Assembly (NCBI RefSeq): GCF_024580145.1
Contig: NZ_JANINI010000012.1
Coordinates: 95,139-159,138 of the forward strand
Reading direction: 5' to 3'
DNA: 64,000 nucleotides
Source: Methyloversatilis sp. XJ19-49
GTDB taxonomy: Bacteria; Pseudomonadota; Gammaproteobacteria; Burkholderiales; Rhodocyclaceae
The translations under genes and the position numbers were made by a program. This document shows positions 37,982-45,820 of this stretch, piece by piece (within the stretch, counting starts at the first letter, position 1; the number at the start of each line of letters is the position of its first letter). A model generated the notes under the pieces. The model was given only the letters and a program-made list of their open reading frames with translations, was not told where the DNA came from and did no database searches.

Positions 37982-38010
37982 TTAAACATACAAGAATGTA
38001 TGTTTATAAT
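37982..38010 (+). promoter_or_regulatory. Efflux-operon promoter with overlapping AcrR-like operator
   Basis: TTAAAC (37982-37987), 17-base spacer, TATAAT (38005-38010). The perfect 9-bp dyad AAACATACA-AGAA-TGTATGTTT (37984-38005) covers the spacer and touches both boxes. It closely resembles the E. coli AcrR operator core ACATACAT...ATGTATGT. A further palindrome ATTCATGAAT ends at 37983. Leader about 75 bases. Confidence 0.75.
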
Positions 38011-38088
38011 TCCTGCCACAACAGGGCCGTCGCTTTCATGGCCCGATATTTTCGCGCGGCACGGCCGCGTCAGCTTCCGGGATGGATC

Positions 38089-39294
38089 ATGAATAAAGCG
38101 ATGGATTCCTTTCAGCGCGCGGGCTGGCTGTCCGCGATGGTGCTCGCGCTCGCGCTGGCGGGCTGCGGCAAGGAAGACGGCAAGCCGGCCAACGGCGGCA
38201 TGCCGCCGCCGGCTGTCAAGGTGGTCGAAGTGGCGCCGCGCGAAGTACCAGTCCGTTTCGAGTATGTCGGCCAGGTGGCCGGCTCACGCGAAATCGAGGT
38301 GCGGGCGCGCGTCACCGGCATCGTCGAAAAGCGTCTGTACGAAGAAGGCCAGCGCATCAAGGAAGGGCAGGTGATGTACCGGCTAGACGCTGCGCCCTAC
38401 CGTGCCCGGGTCGCTGCCGCCGAAGCCCAGCTCGACCAGGCCAGGGCCCAGCTGGCGCAGGCCGATCGCGAGTACGCCCGCATCAAGCCGCTGGCCGATG
38501 CGGAAGCGGCCAGCCGCAAGGAATCGGACGACGCGCTGTCGCAGCGCGATCTGGCACGCGCCGCGGTCAAGTCGGCCGAAGCGCAGGTGCAGACCGCGCG
38601 CATCGATCTGGGCTATACCGACGTTCGCGCTCCGCTGGGCGGTCTGGCCGGCCGTGCGCTGAAGGTCGAAGGCAGTCTGGCCGTTGCCGGCTCCGACAGC
38701 CTGATGACCACGCTGGCCCAGATCGATCCGGCCTACGTCAATTTCGGCGTCGGCGAAGCGGAATACCTGCGTACACGCGACGAGATCGCGCGTGGTCTGC
38801 TGCGTCTTGACAACGCCGGCTTCGTCGTGAAGATCCGTACCTCCGACGGCCTGGAATTCCCGCGCACCGGCCGGCTCGGCTTCGAAGATTACAAGGCCGA
38901 TACCAGCACCGGCGCCTTTGCGCTGCGTGCCACTTTTGAAAACCGCGACGGCAAGCTTTCTCCCGGCCAGTTCGTGCGCGTCGCTCTGTCCGGCGCCACG
39001 CGCCCGGACGCGCTGGCCGTGCCGCAGCGTGCGGTGCTCGACAGCCCGAACGGAAAGTTCGTTTATGTGATCGCTGAAGCCGATGGCAAGCTGCTGGCGC
39101 AGCCGCGGCCGGTCAAGCTCGGCGAGTGGGCGCAGCTCGACGGCGAACTCGAGAACGCCTGGGTGATCCGCGAAGGCCTGCAGCCGGGCGAGCGCATCAT
39201 CGTCGACGGCATGGCGCGCATCTTCGTACCCGGCTCTCCGGTGCAGATCGACAACGGTCAGGCGCCCGCAGCAGCCCCTGCCGCGCCGCAATAA
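38089..39294 (+). CDS. acrA: RND efflux periplasmic adaptor, AcrA-like lipoprotein
   Basis: Membrane-fusion protein linking an RND pump to an outer-membrane channel. The 401-residue protein has a lipoprotein signal ending LALAGC (lipid cysteine about residue 25), a barrel-sandwich/lipoyl region (RARVTGIVEKRLYEEGQRIKEG-type, about 68-90 and 190-210), a coiled hairpin (about 105-170) and beta-barrel plus membrane-proximal domains. The start at 38089 (MNKAMDSFQRAG) is chosen; the frame extends back to 37957 across the operator and promoter. acrB begins 11 bases after its stop. Confidence 0.93.
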   Translation: MNKAMDSFQRAGWLSAMVLALALAGCGKEDGKPANGGMPPPAVKVVEVAPREVPVRFEYVGQVAGSREIEVRARVTGIVEKRLYEEGQRIKEGQVMYRLDAAPYRARVAAAEAQLDQARAQLAQADREYARIKPLADAEAASRKESDDALSQRDLARAAVKSAEAQVQTARIDLGYTDVRAPLGGLAGRALKVEGSLAVAGSDSLMTTLAQIDPAYVNFGVGEAEYLRTRDEIARGLLRLDNAGFVVKIRTSDGLEFPRTGRLGFEDYKADTSTGAFALRATFENRDGKLSPGQFVRVALSGATRPDALAVPQRAVLDSPNGKFVYVIAEADGKLLAQPRPVKLGEWAQLDGELENAWVIREGLQPGERIIVDGMARIFVPGSPVQIDNGQAPAAAPAAPQ

Positions 39295-39305
39295 GGAGCG
39301 CGCAC

Positions 39306-42300
39306 ATGTTTTCGCGCTTCTTCATCGACCGGCCGATCTTCGCCTTCGTCATTTCCATCCTGCTGGTGCTGGCCGGTCTGGCCGCAATGCGCGCCCTGCC
39401 GATCGCGCAGTACCCGGAAATCGCGCCGCCGGTGGTCACCGTGCGCGCCATCTATCCGGGTGCGTCAGCCGAAACCATCGCGCAGACAGTTGCCGCGCCG
39501 CTGGAAAACGTCATCACCGGCGTGGAAGGCATGATGTACATGCAGTCCACCTCGACCTCGAACGGTGTGGTGGAAATCCAGGTCACCTTCGAAATCGGTG
39601 CCGACCCGGACAAGGCGGCGGTTAACGTGAACAACCGGGTCAAGCAGGCCGACGCCCGGCTGCCGGAGGAGGTGCGCCGGCAGGGTGTGACGGTGGAGAA
39701 GGGCTCGTCCGCCTTCTTGCTGGTGCTGGCGTTCTATTCGCCCGAGGGCCAGTACGACGACCTGTACACGTCCAACTACGTGACGCTGAACGTGCTGGAC
39801 AACATCAAGAAGATCCCCGGTACGACCAATGTGCAGATCTTCGGCGCCAAGGACTACGCGATGCGCATCTGGGTGCGCCCGGACCGCATGACGCAGCTTG
39901 GCGTCACGGTGACCGAAATCGCCGCCGCGCTGCGCGACCAGAACGCCCAGTTCGCGGCTGGCAAGATCGGCCAGTCGCCGATCGGCGGCGGCCAGGACAT
40001 GGTTTACACGATCACCACCAAGGGCCGGCTGTCCACGGTCGAGGAGTTCGAGAACATCATCCTGCGTTCGAACGCCGACGGCTCGAAGCTGCGACTGCGC
40101 GACGTTGCACGGATCGAACTCGGTTCGAAGGACAACGATTTCAACGGCACCTACAACGGCCATGCGGCCGTGCTGATGGGCGTGTTCCTGCAGCCGGGTG
40201 CCAACGCGCTGGACGTCGCCAAGGTGACCAAGGCGGCCATCACCGAAATGGCCGAGCGCTTCCCGCAGGGCATGACCTACGCCATTCCGTACGACACGAC
40301 GCGCTTCGTCGAAGTGTCGATCACCGAAGTGGTGAAGACGCTGGGCGAGGCGATGATCCTGGTGTTCGTCGTCGTGTTCGTATTCCTGCAGAACTGGCGC
40401 GCCACGCTGATTCCGCTGCTGGCGGTGCCGGTGTCGCTGCTCGGCACCTTCGCCGGTCTGCATCTGCTCGGCTATTCGATCAACACGCTGACGCTGTTCG
40501 GCATGGTGCTGGCCATCGGCATCGTGGTGGACGACGCCATCGTGGTGCTGGAGAACGTCGAGCGCATCATGCACGAGCAGCAGATGGTGGCGCGCGACGC
40601 GGCCATCCAGGCCATGCAGGAAGTGACCGGGCCGGTGGTGGCCATCGTGCTGGTGCTCACCGCGGTATTCGTGCCGATCGCCTTCCTCGGCGGCCTGACC
40701 GGCGAGCTGTACCGGCAGTTCGCGGTGACCATTTCGATTGCAGTCGTGCTGTCCGGCATCGTCGCGCTGACCATGACGCCAGCGCTGTGCGTGGCGCTGC
40801 TGAAGAACGAACACAAGAACCAGGCGCGCATCTTCCTGTGGTTCAACGACTGGTTCACCCGCGTGACGCACCGCTACACCGGCGCCGTCACCTGGATGAT
40901 CAAGCGGTCGGCGGTCGGCGTGCTGCTGTTTGCCGGCATGGTCGCCATCACCGTCGGCCTGTGGGCCAAGACGCCCGGCTCGCTGGTGCCGGACGAGGAC
41001 CAGGGCTATTTCATCGTGGCCGTGTTCCTGCCCGATGGCGCCACGCTGGAGCGCACCGACAAGGTGGTGGCCGAGGTGATGAAGGCCATCCAGTCGAATG
41101 ACGCGAACGAACACGTGATGGCCTTCTCCGGCATGGACTTCATCGGCGGCGGCTTCAAGAACAGCGCGGCGACCATCTTCGTCAGCCAGAAGCACTGGAA
41201 CGAACGCAAGATGAGCACGCAGCAGCTGGTGGGCGAGGTGTTCGCGAAAACAGGCGGCATCAAGGAGGCGCTGGTACTGGCCTTCAATCCGCCGGCCATC
41301 TTCGGCCTGGGCAATACCGGGGGCTTCGAGTTCTACCTGCAGAACCGCGGCGACGGTGGCACCAAGCGCCTGGTCGAAAACATGAATGCGCTGATCGGCT
41401 CGTCATACCAGACGCCGGTGCTGGCAGGCGGGCTGCAGACGCTTTGGCGGCCGAACGCGCCGCAGCTCTTCGTGGATGTCGACCGCGAGCGCGCCAAGGC
41501 GCTGGGCATTCCGCTGACCGAAGCCTTCAATACGCTGGCCGGCACGCTGGGTACCTTCTATGTGAACGACTTCAACAAGTTCGGCCGCGTATGGCAGGTG
41601 CTGATGTCGGCCGAAAGCCAGTATCGCCGTTCGCCGGAAGACATCGGCCGGCTGTACGTGAAGAACGCCGCCGGCGACATGGTGCCGGTATCGGCCTTCG
41701 CCAAGGTCGAATACAGCTCGGGCCCGGACACGGTGAACCGCTACAACAACCTGCCTGCGGTGCGGCTGATGGGTCAGGCGGCACCCGGCTATTCGTCCGG
41801 TCAGGCGATCGCCGAGGTCGAACGGCTGGCACGTTCGCTGCCGGGCGACACCAGCTTCGAATGGACCGGCGCCGCCTTCCAGGAAAAGCGCGTGTCCAGT
41901 GCGGCATCGATTGCGCTCATCATGGCCGCGGTCATGGTGTTCCTCATCCTCGCTGCGCTGTACGAGAAGTGGTCGCTCCCGTTTTCGGTGCTGCTCGCCA
42001 TGCCGTTCGGCATCTTCGGTGCGCTGACCGCGGTGTGGCTGCGCGGCATGACCAATGACGTGTATTTCCAGATCGGTCTGGTGACGCTGCTCGGCCTGTC
42101 GGCCAAGAACGCCATCCTGATCGTCGAATACGCGGTGCTCAAGCACCAGGAAGGCTATGCGGTGGCCGCGGCGGCAATCGAGGCAGCGCGCCTGCGCCTG
42201 CGCCCCATCATCATGACCTCGCTCGCCTTCATCCTCGGCGTGCTGCCGCTGGCCATTTCGACCGGCGCCGGCGCGGGTGCGCGGGTGTCTGTCGGCACCG

Positions 42301-42446
42301 GCGTCATCGGCGGCATGATCGCGGCCACCTTCCTCGCGATCTTCTTCGTGCCGCTGTTCTACAAGATCATCGTCGACCGCCGGCTGGTCACGCCGCCCGA
42401 AGAGGTCGAACCCCCGAAGCCGGAGAATCCCTATGCGCCTCATTGA
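39306..42446 (+). CDS. acrB: RND multidrug efflux transporter, AcrB-like (HAE1)
   Basis: Proton-driven inner-membrane pump of 1046 residues that exports drugs, detergents and solvents via the AcrA-type adaptor. It starts MFSRFFIDRPIFAFVISI, has 12 transmembrane helices with two large periplasmic loops, and the proton-relay aspartates in IGIVVDDAIVVLENVERIM. The start at 39306 has AAGGAG upstream; the longer frame from 39126 overlaps acrA. It overlaps the outer-membrane gene by 14 bases. Confidence 0.95.
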   Translation: MFSRFFIDRPIFAFVISILLVLAGLAAMRALPIAQYPEIAPPVVTVRAIYPGASAETIAQTVAAPLENVITGVEGMMYMQSTSTSNGVVEIQVTFEIGADPDKAAVNVNNRVKQADARLPEEVRRQGVTVEKGSSAFLLVLAFYSPEGQYDDLYTSNYVTLNVLDNIKKIPGTTNVQIFGAKDYAMRIWVRPDRMTQLGVTVTEIAAALRDQNAQFAAGKIGQSPIGGGQDMVYTITTKGRLSTVEEFENIILRSNADGSKLRLRDVARIELGSKDNDFNGTYNGHAAVLMGVFLQPGANALDVAKVTKAAITEMAERFPQGMTYAIPYDTTRFVEVSITEVVKTLGEAMILVFVVVFVFLQNWRATLIPLLAVPVSLLGTFAGLHLLGYSINTLTLFGMVLAIGIVVDDAIVVLENVERIMHEQQMVARDAAIQAMQEVTGPVVAIVLVLTAVFVPIAFLGGLTGELYRQFAVTISIAVVLSGIVALTMTPALCVALLKNEHKNQARIFLWFNDWFTRVTHRYTGAVTWMIKRSAVGVLLFAGMVAITVGLWAKTPGSLVPDEDQGYFIVAVFLPDGATLERTDKVVAEVMKAIQSNDANEHVMAFSGMDFIGGGFKNSAATIFVSQKHWNERKMSTQQLVGEVFAKTGGIKEALVLAFNPPAIFGLGNTGGFEFYLQNRGDGGTKRLVENMNALIGSSYQTPVLAGGLQTLWRPNAPQLFVDVDRERAKALGIPLTEAFNTLAGTLGTFYVNDFNKFGRVWQVLMSAESQYRRSPEDIGRLYVKNAAGDMVPVSAFAKVEYSSGPDTVNRYNNLPAVRLMGQAAPGYSSGQAIAEVERLARSLPGDTSFEWTGAAFQEKRVSSAASIALIMAAVMVFLILAALYEKWSLPFSVLLAMPFGIFGALTAVWLRGMTNDVYFQIGLVTLLGLSAKNAILIVEYAVLKHQEGYAVAAAAIEAARLRLRPIIMTSLAFILGVLPLAISTGAGAGARVSVGTGVIGGMIAATFLAIFFVPLFYKIIVDRRLVTPPEEVEPPKPENPYAPH

Positions 42447-43890
42447 TCCCGCGCGTCGCGGCGCGCTGGGCGCGCTGCTTGCGGCAAGCCTGCTGTCCGC
42501 CTGCTCGCTGATGCCGAAACCGGCGCCCGAACTGGACCTGCCGTCGGTCAGCGCGACGACGCCGGTCGAGCTCGATCGCTGGTGGGCAAGCTTCCGCGAC
42601 CCGGTGCTCGACGGTCTGATCGCCGAAGCGCTGGCGCGCAATGACGACATGGTGATCGCGGCCCAGCGCGTGCAGGCCTCGCAGGCCACGCTCGATCTGG
42701 TGCGCATCAACCGCCTGCCCGATGCGAACCTCTCTTTGTCCGGCTCGCGCCAGCAGTTCAGCAACGAAAGGCCGATCCCGAACCGGCCGCGCCAGTACAA
42801 CACGGCTATCGGTGGTTTCAACGCCTCGTATGAAATCGATCTGTTCGGACGCCTGTCCGGCCAGCGCGACGTGGCGCGCCAGCAGCTCGCTTCCAGCCGC
42901 TATGCACTGGAAGCGCTGCGCGCGTCGATCAGTGCCCAGGTGGCGCGTGCCTACTTCAATCTGCGCGCACTGGATGCCGACGAGGTGCTGCTGACGCAGA
43001 CGCTGACCACGCGCGAATCTGCGCTCGGGCTGCGCGACAAGCAGTTCGCCGGTGGCGCGATCAGCCGCTATGACCTGGAACTCGCGCGCTCCGAGCGGGC
43101 CGGTGTGGCCGCGTCGCTGGCCGGCACGCGCAGTGCGCGCGAACAGGCGGAAACCGCACTGTCGGTGCTGCTCGGCCGCTCGCCGCGCGAACTGGTCGAA
43201 AAGATGCCGGATCGCGGACTTGCGCTGTCCACACTCGCCGTGCAGCCGGAGATTCCGTCCGGTCTGACATCCGATCTGCTGGCGCGACGCGCCGACGTGC
43301 GCGCCGCCGAAGCCAATCTCGCCGCCGCCAGCCTGAGCGTCGAAGTGGCACGCACGCAGTGGATGCCGACCATTTCGCTGACCGCCGCACTGGGCGGCGA
43401 AAGTGCCACGCTGGGCAATCTGCTGTCGGCGTCCGCCCGCACCTGGAGCGTCGGCGCCGCGATCGCACAGCCGCTGGTCGGCCTGCTCAGCACGCGCGCG
43501 CTGGTTGCGCAGTCGGAAGCCGAACGTGCGCAGATCGCGCAGACCTATCAGCAGGCAGCCCGTCAGGCCTATGCCGATGCACTCGGCGCGCTGTCCGCCG
43601 CACGGGGCGCGCGCGAGGCGATGGAAGAGACGGTGAAGCTGGCCGACGCCACGCGCGGTGCGCGTGATCTGGCCGAACTGTCATTCAACGCCGGCAACGC
43701 CAGCCGCATCGTGCTGCTCGATGCCGAACGCGAGCGGCTGTCGGCCGAGCGTCAGCTGATCGCCAGCCGTCTCGACCGGGTCACTGCGCTGGTCAATACC
43801 TATCAGGCCCTCGGTGGCGGCTGGAGCGGCCGCATCGAAACCGGCGACCCGGCCGAAACACTGGAGAACACGCCGACCGCAGCCCGCTGA
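42433..43890 (+). CDS. oprM: RND efflux outer-membrane lipoprotein, OprM/NodT type
   Basis: A 485-residue TolC-like channel component. The lipoprotein signal ends LLSACS (lipid cysteine about 24). Two copies of the outer-membrane efflux protein repeat follow (about 60-250 and 270-455), rich in coiled-coil helices such as ALEALRASISAQVARAYFNLR. It completes the tripartite cassette with the two genes before it; GGAG precedes the ATG inside acrB. Confidence 0.93.
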   Translation: MRLIDPARRGALGALLAASLLSACSLMPKPAPELDLPSVSATTPVELDRWWASFRDPVLDGLIAEALARNDDMVIAAQRVQASQATLDLVRINRLPDANLSLSGSRQQFSNERPIPNRPRQYNTAIGGFNASYEIDLFGRLSGQRDVARQQLASSRYALEALRASISAQVARAYFNLRALDADEVLLTQTLTTRESALGLRDKQFAGGAISRYDLELARSERAGVAASLAGTRSAREQAETALSVLLGRSPRELVEKMPDRGLALSTLAVQPEIPSGLTSDLLARRADVRAAEANLAAASLSVEVARTQWMPTISLTAALGGESATLGNLLSASARTWSVGAAIAQPLVGLLSTRALVAQSEAERAQIAQTYQQAARQAYADALGALSAARGAREAMEETVKLADATRGARDLAELSFNAGNASRIVLLDAERERLSAERQLIASRLDRVTALVNTYQALGGGWSGRIETGDPAETLENTPTAAR

Positions 43891-43904
43891 AAGCGGCGGC
43901 CTCT

Positions 43905-44060
43905 GTGAGCGGTGGCCTCGCCGCGATACGCACGCTGCAATGTGACCATCGCGGCACGATCGCGGCGAGCAGTGCTCGCCGAAACCCCAGCTCCGTTCCC
44001 GCCGCGATCGTGCTCCGACTGTCGTTGTGCAGCGAGCGTATCGCAGCGTGACCGCAACTT
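43905..44060. repeat. Composite repeat: REP-like half plus 72-bp-unit half (site D)
   Basis: GTGGCCTCGCCGCGAT (43912-43927) matches the left arm of sites A-C; after the usual spacer with TGCAATGTGACCATCGCGGC, the right part GCGGCGAGCAGTGCTCGCCGAAA copies the dyad of the 72-bp unit of the mnmC-lysS gap, followed by a second degenerate copy to 44050. Thus the two families are joined here. The rest of 43891-44290 holds no gene. Confidence 0.8.
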
Positions 44061-44290
44061 GACATCAGCTCTGGCGGGTGAAAAGGTTTCGGCTGACCTG
44101 CCAGGGTCTGTCCGCACCCGATCCGTGCATGACGCGTGCAGCGCGGTCGGTCCAGTGGCACCCTGACGCACGAATCAAATGCGAACAGACCCGGATGCCG
44201 TAGCGCGGCACGCCGGTCGCCCTGCATCTTGCGCCTGCAGCCACCACGTCCACGATGGCCGTTGCATGCGTTCATCACGAAAGCCCCTGC

Positions 44291-45820
44291 ATGTTGCAGA
44301 CGCCCGACCTGGTCGTGATCGCGATCTACCTGCTTGTGACCATCGTGCTGTGCGTATGGGCCTCGCGCGCAGCGCCGGACGCGGATGAACTTTTCCTTGC
44401 AGGCCGCAGCCTCGGACCGCTGGCGATCGGACTTTCGCTGTTCGCGTCCAACATTTCGTCCACCACGCTGATCGGTCTGCCCGGGGCGGCCTACGCACAC
44501 GGGATTTCGGTTGCGAACTACGAGTGGGTGGCGGCGCTCGTTCTGGTGTTCTCCGCGGTATTCGTGCTGCCGACCTTCATCCGTGGCCGGCTCACCACTG
44601 TGCCGGAACTGCTCGAACGGCGTTTCGATGCGCGGCTGAGACGCTATCTGTCCGGTACCTCGCTCTTCCTCAGTCTGGCACTGGATACCGCCGGCAGCCT
44701 CTACGCCGGCGGCCTCATCCTGAGCCAGATGGTGCCCGGCGTGACACTGGGTGCGGCCTGCGCCGGACTGGCCTTGTTCGCCGGCCTGTACACCGCGGCC
44801 GGTGGATTGCGTGCGGTCGTCTATACCGACATGCTGCAGACGGTGGTGTTGCTGACCGGTGCCGTGGTCATGAGCACGATCGTGTTCGGCCAGTTCGATC
44901 ACGACTGGGGGCGACTGGTTGCAGCGGTCGAACCGGAGCGGCTTTCGCTGCTCCGGCCGATGGATGATCCGGTGCTGCCATGGCTGGGTACGCTGATCGG
45001 TTTGCCCGTGCTGAGCTTTTACTACTGGACAATGAACCAGTATGTCGCGCAGCGCCTGCTTGGCGCACGCGACCTGCGCGCAGCCGGACAGGGCGCGCTC
45101 ATTGCCGCTGCGCTCAAGCTGTTGCCGCTGTTCCTGATGGTGATGCCGGGTGTGATGGCGGCGGTGCTGCTGCCTGGCCTGGATCAGCCCGACACGGTGT
45201 TCGTCGAACTCATCCTGCACTATGCGCCGGTCGGTCTGGCCGGGCTGATGGTGGCCGGCCTGATCGCCGCCATGATGTCCAGCGTCGATTCGGCGCTCAA
45301 TTCGGCCTCGACATTGCTCATCTGCGATTTCGTGTTGCCGCGCCGGCCTGGCCTGAGTGCGCGCCATCAGGCCAGGCTGGGCCGCGCGAGCACGCTGGGC
45401 TTCATGCTGCTGGCTGCGCTGTGGGCGCCGCAGATCGCGCACTTCCCCGGGCTGTTTGCCTATCTTCAACAGGCCTTTTCGTACGTGGTGCCACCCCTGG
45501 TGGCGGTGTTTGCACTGGCGATGACGAACAACCGCGTCGGCGCATCGGCCGCGCTGCGCGGCTTGCTTACCGGACATGCGATCAGCGCAGCGATGTTGGC
45601 GGCATCGGTGGCGGGGTGGGCGGTGCCGCACTTCACCATTGTCGCAGGGCTGCTGTTCGCGACGACGCTGCTGGCTGCCCTGGTGTGGCAGGCGTCAGCC
45701 GGGATCGGCGCGGCACCGGCCCGCGCCTTGCCGGACGCCGGCCCGGCGCCGCGCTCGCTGCAAGCGGGTGCTGCGCTGATCGCATTCGCGGTACTGATCG
45801 TGGTGTGGCTGTTTCGCTGA
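44291..45820 (+). CDS. Sodium:solute symporter family protein
   Basis: A 509-residue inner-membrane transporter with about 13-14 transmembrane helices, family SSS (LeuT fold). LFASNISSTTLIGLPGAAYA is the helix-1 region, and GLIAAMMSSVDSALNSASTL (about 333-352) contains the sodium-site serines of SglT-type carriers. Resembles the sugar (SglT) branch more than the PutP proline branch, judged from the text only. The start at 44291 (MLQTPDLVVIAIY) is the first ATG before the first helix; an upstream start at 44255 is possible. Its stop abuts directly the stop of the convergent ggpPS gene (TGA|TCA). Uptake of a compatible solute is a reasonable guess in this context. Confidence 0.85.
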   Translation: MLQTPDLVVIAIYLLVTIVLCVWASRAAPDADELFLAGRSLGPLAIGLSLFASNISSTTLIGLPGAAYAHGISVANYEWVAALVLVFSAVFVLPTFIRGRLTTVPELLERRFDARLRRYLSGTSLFLSLALDTAGSLYAGGLILSQMVPGVTLGAACAGLALFAGLYTAAGGLRAVVYTDMLQTVVLLTGAVVMSTIVFGQFDHDWGRLVAAVEPERLSLLRPMDDPVLPWLGTLIGLPVLSFYYWTMNQYVAQRLLGARDLRAAGQGALIAAALKLLPLFLMVMPGVMAAVLLPGLDQPDTVFVELILHYAPVGLAGLMVAGLIAAMMSSVDSALNSASTLLICDFVLPRRPGLSARHQARLGRASTLGFMLLAALWAPQIAHFPGLFAYLQQAFSYVVPPLVAVFALAMTNNRVGASAALRGLLTGHAISAAMLAASVAGWAVPHFTIVAGLLFATTLLAALVWQASAGIGAAPARALPDAGPAPRSLQAGAALIAFAVLIVVWLFR

